Shown piece after piece: positions 8,804 through 15,721 of a stretch of 17,291 bases of DNA (position 1 is the stretch's first letter; each line of letters begins with the position of its first letter). The stretch spans positions 1 to 17,291 of the forward strand of contig PAHD01000039.1 in NCBI GenBank assembly GCA_002704685.1, read 5' to 3'. Below the pieces are notes generated by a model. That model did not search any database. It was not told the origin of the DNA and worked only from the letters and a program-made list of their open reading frames with translations. Origin of the DNA: Fidelibacterota bacterium. GTDB lineage: Bacteria > Fidelibacterota > Marinisomatia > SCGC-AAA003-L08 > D37C17. A program made the translations under genes and the position numbers.

Positions 8804-11800
8804 TAGTTAATATCAATCCTTACAAAAAAGTTAATCTCTCTATTATTTGAGTAATACCACGGCCTATCATAGTAAGATCCCGATAACTCTCTCCCAATAT
8901 TTTTTTCATAGTATTCTCCAGGTCTGTCAGACCTTCCTGTTAATGGATAAACTGAGAAGGGATACGGCTTATCAAATAAATTAAAAATATTCATTCCAAA
9001 CATAACCATGTTATCACCAACCTCAAATTCTTTTGAAATAGACATGTCCATTGTAATCATCGCAGGAGACCTCTTCGAATATTTATTTTGAAGATCTTCC
9101 TCAGGTTTATCACCATTAAACTTTAGTGGAGTGTATGGCTCTCCAGATTGAAAAAATGCTGTCAAACCACCATTTATGCCCCATGGAAGTTTTGTTGAGT
9201 ATATGCTCATAGTTAGATCGTGAGTTCTATCATAAGGCATTAAAGTTTCTTGCTGAGGCGCATCTACTTCAATTGCGCCAAATGCAGCTGCATCATACTC
9301 ACTACTAGCTTTAGCAGTAGAATATGTATATTGAATCATAGTATTAAAAACCCTGCCTCTATTTTCTAAGCTGAAATCAAAACCTACTGCCGTTCCAAAA
9401 TCACCATTTTTAGCAACTTTAAATTCATAGACTCCAGACTTATAATTATTTGCTGTGGTCAACTGATCCATATCCTTAACCCATAAACCACTAGTAAAAG
9501 CCCACCTCCTACTAAACTGAACGTTAAAAGCTAGTTCATATGATTGTGTTCTACCAGCAGTCATTGTTGCATTACCTATACTCTGATTTGATTGACCAGC
9601 ATCCTCAAAGGCTTGCTCTGGATCTTCAAGCTTACTAACATTTCTATAAATAAACTCATAAATTGGTGTCTGGTAATACAAACCATAATTAAAGGTAAAT
9701 GTTGCACCATCTGCTATTACATGACTAATACCTATTCTTGGGCTTACTTTATAAAGCCAATCTGAATTTTTAAAAATAACATTTGAATAATTATTTGTTT
9801 CAGAAATATTTGATGTTGTTGATTCACCATCATCCCAAATATTATTTTGTGACATAGCTACATTTTCTTCATTTAAAATTTGCCAATCAGATGGAACCGG
9901 AGTTGTGTTTGGGTCACCATCATTTGGATTGAAATTAGGGTTGTATTCATAATTATCATCGATTTTAACTTGAGACCCATCCCATATTTCACCATCTTGA
10001 CTATTGAATCCTGTATCAACATAATAGTAATCACCAGGACACAGGGCACTACCAGTTTCTGGATCAAGATCTTGACCACAATCATAGTAAAAATGAGGAG
10101 AATATGGAGAGAAATCACCATCAGGAGCTGCCCATATCTTAGTATTATACTGAACAGCATCTAGCCTAACACCAGCATTCACAACCATCCATGGTACTTC
10201 AAAAGTATTTTGAACATAAAAAGCAAATTCTTCAGGCTCAACATATGAATTCCAATCACCATCTCCATTGAAGTCATCAAATGTTTCACCAGGGAAATAA
10301 GCTAACTGACCAGTACAGGGATCTTCATAATATCCAGGGCCATCCCAAACACCATTACCTTCCCCAAAATCAGGTTGATTACACTGCGCATTAATCCACT
10401 CTTGATCATCTACACCAAAATCATTCCATTGTTCAGCAAATCTTTGCCTGAAAGCTGAAGCATCATCCCATGGATCTTTAATTTCATAATAATCCAATTT
10501 ATGTGATTTATAATCAAACCCTACTCTAGTTCTCCATTTTTTAGTTAACTGATTAGTATAATCAAACCTAATTTCATCTGTTTGAGCAGTAGTTTCACTA
10601 AAATACCTATCAGTTCCACCAAATATATTTTCTTCTGTCCAAAATCTAAAATACAACGGTCTAGGATCTTCGAATATAGATTCCGAACCAAAATATCCTA
10701 AAAATCCAAAAAATGGATTGATTGTCATAGCTGGAGATAAACCTTCAAAAGCAAGATAAGCACCTGAAGCATCATAAAAACCTTCACTATCTACATACAT
10801 TTCCGGTGTTAACCAATAATCACCATCTCTAAAAATTGATTTTGTAACTAATTCAGGACCATCCCATATTCCATCACCATTTAAATCATCATCAGTAGCA
10901 TTATATGTTCCATCCTGATTCATATCTGTAGAGAAAACATCTGAAGAACCAGGTCCATCGTATAATCCATTTTGATTGTTGTCAATAAATGGCTCTGCCA
11001 CTCTCCAATTATAGTTTCCAGGTGTTGGAGCACCGTAATACCATCCACTTGTAAACTCATCTGGACCATTACCATCTTTATAATCGTAATAAACAATTTC
11101 TCCACTATTATTAAAATGAAACGGTCTTATTTCTGGATTATTGGGATCAGAATAATCAGAATAACCAGCAGGATAAGAATATTCATACCAATCTGGAAGG
11201 CCATCATTATCATTGTCTTGCCATCTCACCCCAATAAACTGATCTTGAATAAAATTAGAGACCCTAAGTGTATAAAAAGACTTAGTATTAATTGTGTGAT
11301 TAAACTCTAAAGCAGTTCTTTCTGTATCTCTAAATAATTCTTGCCTTCCATCATCCCAATATATATATGCAGGATTAAAACTTTTTCTATGAGCATCAAC
11401 AACCCATCTAGATAAAGTTAATTTATGCTGACTGGTAAAATCATAAATTAATTTAGCAAAAACATCATTTGTCTTATCAAATCCAAAAGATTTATAACCC
11501 GCAATATTATCCCAAGGCCAAGTATAATTGTATCTATTAAGCTCCCAATCAACATCATCGTAAAGATCTACTATATCATTTATGTAATAAAATTCATCTG
11601 GGTCAAACTGATAAACATTATCATCAAACTTTAAAACTGTTTCAGCACCCCTACTTGTAAACTGGCCTGATATCCAAAACTTTGCTTTTTTCATAAAAGG
11701 CAAAGGACCTCCAAAACCCACATTGTAATCATTATAATCTCTAAGCTCATCATACCTACTTCCTAGAGCATCTCCTAGTAAGCTTGTGTCATATTGGAAC

Positions 11801-12540
11801 TTAAATGAATATTTATTTGTTCCTGACATTGTATGCAGATTTGATACAGCTGACATAGCATCACCATATTCTGCATTAAAACCCCCAGGTTGCCAGTCAA
11901 ATTCTCTAATTGCAAACTTATTAAGTCTGGTACCATTACCAATACCACCGTAAATAGGATTTCTAATGTACATTCCATCAATCATGTAAGCAATTTCACC
12001 AGACCTACCACCTCTAACATGGACTTCTTCAAGACCTCTTTCGGCATGATCTGGAATTCCTTTCGCTTTTGAATCTATTTTTACTACACCTGACTGAAGA
12101 TTATAAAGCTCAGAAACATCTCTAATTGGAAGAGTTTCAATAGCCTCTTTACTAACAGTAACTTTTTTAGATGTTGTTCCTTTTTCAACTAGCGCTCTCT
12201 CACTAGAGACATAAACAACCTCTCCTTCAACAGTTGCCTCTGGAAGGGAAACATTAAGCCACTGAGTTTGATCCATTACAACACCAACATTTTCCATTAC
12301 TTTTGTTTGATAACCAATCATCAAAAATCTAACTTCATATGTTCCTACTGGAATATTCAATAAAATAAAATTACCATCAATATCTGCTGCTGCACCTTTT
12401 TCTAGCTCTGGTATATAAATCTGAGTGCCAACTAAGGCTGTACCATCTTCATCTGTAACTTTACCTCTTATTGTTCCATCAGTACCTGGTAACAATATGC
12501 TAAATAAGATTAGTAATAATATATGTTTATACATTTTCAT
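8803..12540 (-). CDS. TonB-dependent receptor with carboxypeptidase-regulatory-like N-domain
   Basis: This 1245-residue outer-membrane transporter starts at ATG 12540-12538 and has a signal peptide 'MKMYKHILLLILFSILLPG'. Residues 23-102 are a carboxypeptidase-D regulatory-like domain ('TIRGKVTDEDGTALVG', 'GNFILLNIPVGTYEVRF'). 'EGEVVYVSSER' at about 105-115 occupies the usual TonB-box region. The plug domain follows, with 'EVHVRGGRSGEIAYMIDGMY' near 170-190. The barrel continues to a typical end ('NIFNLFDKPYPFSVYPLTGR', 'FFVRIDIN'). Family members import bulky ligands using TonB-ExbBD energy; the ligand is unknown. At over 1200 residues it is long for the family. Asp/Asn/Gly-rich inserts lie near residues 440, 517-562 and 722-765. 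The stop of the upstream lipoprotein is one base away. An in-frame TTG at 12570 would lengthen the N-terminus ahead of the signal peptide, and I reject it. Confidence 0.92.
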   Translation of the reverse strand: MKMYKHILLLILFSILLPGTDGTIRGKVTDEDGTALVGTQIYIPELEKGAAADIDGNFILLNIPVGTYEVRFLMIGYQTKVMENVGVVMDQTQWLNVSLPEATVEGEVVYVSSERALVEKGTTSKKVTVSKEAIETLPIRDVSELYNLQSGVVKIDSKAKGIPDHAERGLEEVHVRGGRSGEIAYMIDGMYIRNPIYGGIGNGTRLNKFAIREFDWQPGGFNAEYGDAMSAVSNLHTMSGTNKYSFKFQYDTSLLGDALGSRYDELRDYNDYNVGFGGPLPFMKKAKFWISGQFTSRGAETVLKFDDNVYQFDPDEFYYINDIVDLYDDVDWELNRYNYTWPWDNIAGYKSFGFDKTNDVFAKLIYDFTSQHKLTLSRWVVDAHRKSFNPAYIYWDDGRQELFRDTERTALEFNHTINTKSFYTLRVSNFIQDQFIGVRWQDNDNDGLPDWYEYSYPAGYSDYSDPNNPEIRPFHFNNSGEIVYYDYKDGNGPDEFTSGWYYGAPTPGNYNWRVAEPFIDNNQNGLYDGPGSSDVFSTDMNQDGTYNATDDDLNGDGIWDGPELVTKSIFRDGDYWLTPEMYVDSEGFYDASGAYLAFEGLSPAMTINPFFGFLGYFGSESIFEDPRPLYFRFWTEENIFGGTDRYFSETTAQTDEIRFDYTNQLTKKWRTRVGFDYKSHKLDYYEIKDPWDDASAFRQRFAEQWNDFGVDDQEWINAQCNQPDFGEGNGVWDGPGYYEDPCTGQLAYFPGETFDDFNGDGDWNSYVEPEEFAFYVQNTFEVPWMVVNAGVRLDAVQYNTKIWAAPDGDFSPYSPHFYYDCGQDLDPETGSALCPGDYYYVDTGFNSQDGEIWDGSQVKIDDNYEYNPNFNPNDGDPNTTPVPSDWQILNEENVAMSQNNIWDDGESTTSNISETNNYSNVIFKNSDWLYKVSPRIGISHVIADGATFTFNYGLYYQTPIYEFIYRNVSKLEDPEQAFEDAGQSNQSIGNATMTAGRTQSYELAFNVQFSRRWAFTSGLWVKDMDQLTTANNYKSGVYEFKVAKNGDFGTAVGFDFSLENRGRVFNTMIQYTYSTAKASSEYDAAAFGAIEVDAPQQETLMPYDRTHDLTMSIYSTKLPWGINGGLTAFFQSGEPYTPLKFNGDKPEEDLQNKYSKRSPAMITMDMSISKEFEVGDNMVMFGMNIFNLFDKPYPFSVYPLTGRSDRPGEYYEKNIGRELSGSYYDRPWYYSNNREINFFVRIDIN

Positions 12541-12541
12541 T

Positions 12542-15500
12542 TTAAGGTATTTCAACTCTTTGCAAGCCAAATGTATTATTTATTTTATAAGGCTCATAAT
12601 TAAATTCTTCAACTTCATCTAAATTATTTAACTCAACTTGGTTTAAATTAAATAAATTCCAATTGCGACCAACAAATAAATCGTTTGAAGGAGTCTTGTA
12701 TTGAATACTTGATACTGGGACCCAAGGTACATCAACCCATGGCAAATTATCCCAATAGATTGACACATCTTCTCTCACAATACCAAAACCAGGCTTTAAA
12801 TATGTCTCACTTCGCAGTTTATAACTCATGCCTGGGCCAATTGCAGTAGTTTCAATTATTCTATCGACTAACAAACAATTTGGAATAGCATTTGTCTCAG
12901 TACTGTAACATGATTCATTACTGCTATCCCAAGTACACCAATAAAATTCATCATTACCACATATATCCTCATTAAGTAAAACACAATTAGGATCAAGTAC
13001 ATTATGTTTTAAGGAAGCAGTTGCTTTTTCAACAGTGTATTGTTTTAAAATATTATAATTTGCTGTATCTGAATAAACTTGAGACATAGATTGAAAAGAC
13101 TGTCCAGCTACAATATTTCCATTGGACGAATATAAAAGCGTGTCAGGCTCAAGATGAACAGCCTGCCAAAAATCTTCATCTGAAAAATCTCCGATATCTT
13201 GTGGATAGGAATATCCTGGTAAAAAATGATAATATGGATGTACCATTTTTACAATATCACGATCTGAATCTTTGAAAATCAAGTAATCATAATCTGCGGT
13301 TCCTGATGAATTTGTAAAATCAGTTTTCACCAAGTGGTATTGATTCAAAACAGAACTATAAAAATCTTCTAGATTTTCTACTAAAGATAAATCAACACCT
13401 TCATCAAAATCTAATTGATCAATAATAGTATTTGATTTAACAGTATTTCTTGATTCAACAACTGAATCGAAAACAGTTATATCCTGAACTTCATATGTAT
13501 CTAAAATTACTTGGATTTGATCTGATCCGGTCTCAAAACCATCGGTGTATGATAATTGTTTAGTAATTATATAATCAGGAGATTTAACATAGGGCGTATA
13601 AGATAATGAATAACTTAACTCGTTGGAATAATACTCGACATAATCAATTACTTTATTTAAGTCATCGTCAGACAATGAATTATCAATATAAGATCTTGCT
13701 TGCTCACCAACTTCAAATTCACCATTAAATTCCGAACCAGATAAATTTGATTCACTATAGTTATCTCCATTTGGATCTAATAATTCTACCCAATAAGAAT
13801 CATCAACAAGCTGACATGTTGAAATATCACATGAATCTAAATCATTATTCCAAGTACATTCATAGGAAAGACAGCAATCTTCTTTAGACCCTGAAAATCC
13901 ATTTAAACACTCCCCATAATTATAATCTGAAAAAATAGCCGCTGAAATATCTATTTCAGTAATTTCACCATCTTTATTTAAATCACCATCGACAAAACCA
14001 TCTCCAATAGAATCAACCATCAATCCTAAGCTAGTTAAATAATCATCGCATGAGGGTATATCATCATTAAAATCATCAAATTCGCACAAACAAGACCCTT
14101 GCCCATCTTCAAAAATATCAAAACATCCATCTGTGCCTGAATCAAAAAACTTTCCAATAGGTAATATCTGCTCAAAAGCAACAGGATCTGATTGAATTTC
14201 ATAAGTAACAACTAATCTATCTGGAGCATCGCTTCTCTTATAAAGATTTTTATAATCGTAGTCATTCAAGCATGAGCCACCATAACACAGTTCTTCATCA
14301 TCCCACAATCCATTACCCTTATCACAAAAGGTGATATCACCATCTGTTGACTCAAAACCCTGGCAATCTTGATTAGCGTTTAATGATTCTTCAGCATCAC
14401 GCGTCCCATTACAATTTCTATCTTCAAATGGCTCTATATTTTGATTGTCATTAACACCCCAAAGACCATTTGGCGGTTCATTTTCTTCCAAATAATACTC
14501 AGCAGAATCATGTAGGTTATTTCCTCTATCACAAAAAGCTTCGTCACTTAATTGATCAAAACATCGACCAGTCAATCTTGCATCAGGCAAATAATAGTTC
14601 CAACACATAGAATCAAACGAAGTGTCAACTCCATTATTAGAACAGAAGCTTGCACATGAATTGTCTGCATCTTGAGTCCACTGACCCCCTTCACCTAAAC
14701 ACATATCTTCAAAATCGCTCATTTTCAACTCTGGACCATCTTTTCGGTAGTTATCGTTACAATCAGTAGATTCTTTAAACATTAAAGCATCATCATCAGA
14801 TATATATGTGCTCTTAACTTTATACTTTACTTTCCTTTTAGCTCTAACTTCATCATCATTAGTCAAACTATCTATAACTACATAATTTCTTTGAGAAAAT
14901 TGCTCATTATCAACAAGTATGATATCTCCATAAATTGTATTTAAAACTGTATCAACTAACGTTACCCAATTTTTTTTATCGTAGCTGTATTGATACAAAA
15001 AAGATGAATTATACTGGTCTGCTGACTCAGTAGTAAAATTATATCTACCCTGATTAGAGTTCCATGTAATATTTTTTATAACAGAAAAAGGATTAGAGTT
15101 TGTAGATAGTTCAGACAAAGAATCTTGAACAGTTTCTGATTCTAAGGATAAGGATATAATATCCTGTGTATCAAACTGATAATTTTCTCCAGAATCATCA
15201 ATAATTAGGACCTGATTTGTTTGATCTGTTATTGAAGTCACTGGAATTCCAACAAAGTAATTATTATTAAAGGACTTTAAAGTTAAAATATTTGAAGGAT
15301 CATTAGCATCATGATTTCCAGATGCTAATTGAAGTGCATTAAACTTGTAATAATCAATTTCAAAAGCATTACTAGATGAAAAATTATAATAAACATCATC
15401 TAAAGCATAACATGAGTAATCATCAGGACATCCATCGCCAAACAAGTTATTAATAAAAGGTGGTTCTTCAATTGGAGGATTTACAATAGTAGTACCATCT

Positions 15501-15562
15501 TTATCACAAGAAAAGAATAAAACAAAAAAACTTAATAAATAAATTTTGAAATAACTAAACAA
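12542..15562 (-). CDS. Large putative surface lipoprotein of unknown fold
   Basis: I do not recognise a family for this 1006-residue protein. The N-terminus (MFSYFKIYLLSFFVLFFSC) is a hydrophobic stretch ending at Cys19, a lipobox-like site. It is followed by DKDG, and acidic residues right after the Cys recall surface-export signals of Bacteroidota lipoproteins. The middle (about residues 265-540) is Cys- and Asp-rich, with repeated 'GNGLWDD', 'CNGTRDAEE' and an EF-hand-like loop 'DLNKDGEITEID' near 526. The C-terminal half looks beta-rich, with Cys-Trp motifs such as 'YWCTWDSSNESC'. I chose the TTG at 15562 because GAGG sits six bases upstream. The TTG at 15574 lacks such a site, and an in-frame stop lies at 15593-15595. 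It directly precedes the TonB receptor, so a receptor-partner lipoprotein is plausible, but no SusD-like helical repeat is visible. Confidence 0.8.
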   Translation of the reverse strand: MFSYFKIYLLSFFVLFFSCDKDGTTIVNPPIEEPPFINNLFGDGCPDDYSCYALDDVYYNFSSSNAFEIDYYKFNALQLASGNHDANDPSNILTLKSFNNNYFVGIPVTSITDQTNQVLIIDDSGENYQFDTQDIISLSLESETVQDSLSELSTNSNPFSVIKNITWNSNQGRYNFTTESADQYNSSFLYQYSYDKKNWVTLVDTVLNTIYGDIILVDNEQFSQRNYVVIDSLTNDDEVRAKRKVKYKVKSTYISDDDALMFKESTDCNDNYRKDGPELKMSDFEDMCLGEGGQWTQDADNSCASFCSNNGVDTSFDSMCWNYYLPDARLTGRCFDQLSDEAFCDRGNNLHDSAEYYLEENEPPNGLWGVNDNQNIEPFEDRNCNGTRDAEESLNANQDCQGFESTDGDITFCDKGNGLWDDEELCYGGSCLNDYDYKNLYKRSDAPDRLVVTYEIQSDPVAFEQILPIGKFFDSGTDGCFDIFEDGQGSCLCEFDDFNDDIPSCDDYLTSLGLMVDSIGDGFVDGDLNKDGEITEIDISAAIFSDYNYGECLNGFSGSKEDCCLSYECTWNNDLDSCDISTCQLVDDSYWVELLDPNGDNYSESNLSGSEFNGEFEVGEQARSYIDNSLSDDDLNKVIDYVEYYSNELSYSLSYTPYVKSPDYIITKQLSYTDGFETGSDQIQVILDTYEVQDITVFDSVVESRNTVKSNTIIDQLDFDEGVDLSLVENLEDFYSSVLNQYHLVKTDFTNSSGTADYDYLIFKDSDRDIVKMVHPYYHFLPGYSYPQDIGDFSDEDFWQAVHLEPDTLLYSSNGNIVAGQSFQSMSQVYSDTANYNILKQYTVEKATASLKHNVLDPNCVLLNEDICGNDEFYWCTWDSSNESCYSTETNAIPNCLLVDRIIETTAIGPGMSYKLRSETYLKPGFGIVREDVSIYWDNLPWVDVPWVPVSSIQYKTPSNDLFVGRNWNLFNLNQVELNNLDEVEEFNYEPYKINNTFGLQRVEIP

Positions 15563-15721
15563 GCCAATCCTCAATATCGTGAAAATTATAAATTAATCAC
15601 AACTTTAATTTTTTTATATTTTGATAAACCGCAAAACTGACATTAGATAATAAATTCTAATGAAAACCTAATTAAAAAGTAACAATTTATTATGATTATA
15701 TAAAGGGAAAAATTAAGAAAA
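15563..15721 (-). promoter_or_regulatory. Only intergenic gap; probable operon leader and promoter region
   Basis: This very AT-rich 159-base stretch separates the upstream sorting-domain gene from the five-gene operon, so the operon promoter most likely lies here. Two -10-like hexamers are visible on the minus strand: TAGAAT at 15659-15654 and TATAAT at 15590-15585. Neither has a convincing -35 partner at the right spacing, and such hexamers arise easily by chance in DNA this AT-rich. I found no Bacteroidota-type TAnnTTTG box. A GAGG ribosome-binding-like site just downstream serves the lipoprotein start. There is no GC-rich hairpin with a T-run after the upstream gene. Confidence 0.35.
15641..15662. 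repeat. 7-bp inverted repeat with 8-base loop between genes
   Basis: CATTAGA at 15641-15647 is exactly the reverse complement of TCTAATG at 15656-15662, with an 8-base AT spacer. It could be an operator, or a weak terminator stem for the upstream gene. The arms contain only two G/C pairs each, and on the minus strand the nearest T-run is short and several bases further on. It overlaps one possible -10 hexamer. It may also be a chance match in AT-rich DNA. Confidence 0.3.

Noticed and set aside
9873..12072. Short open frames on both strands within the TonB receptor gene
   Set aside because: They overlap a fully supported receptor frame, and their composition is typical of shadow translation of AT-rich coding DNA.
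12541..12570. Receptor start at the TTG at 12570
   Set aside because: It would put ten residues before a good signal peptide and overlap the lipoprotein; the ATG at 12540 directly precedes the signal peptide.
8803..15562. Classical SusC/SusD glycan-uptake pair
   Set aside because: The receptor is compatible, but the lipoprotein has no SusD features and no glycan enzymes are nearby, so a glycan role cannot be assigned.
15660..15721. Intrinsic terminator after the upstream sorting-domain gene
   Set aside because: No GC-rich stem followed by a T-run; the only inverted repeat is short and AT-rich.
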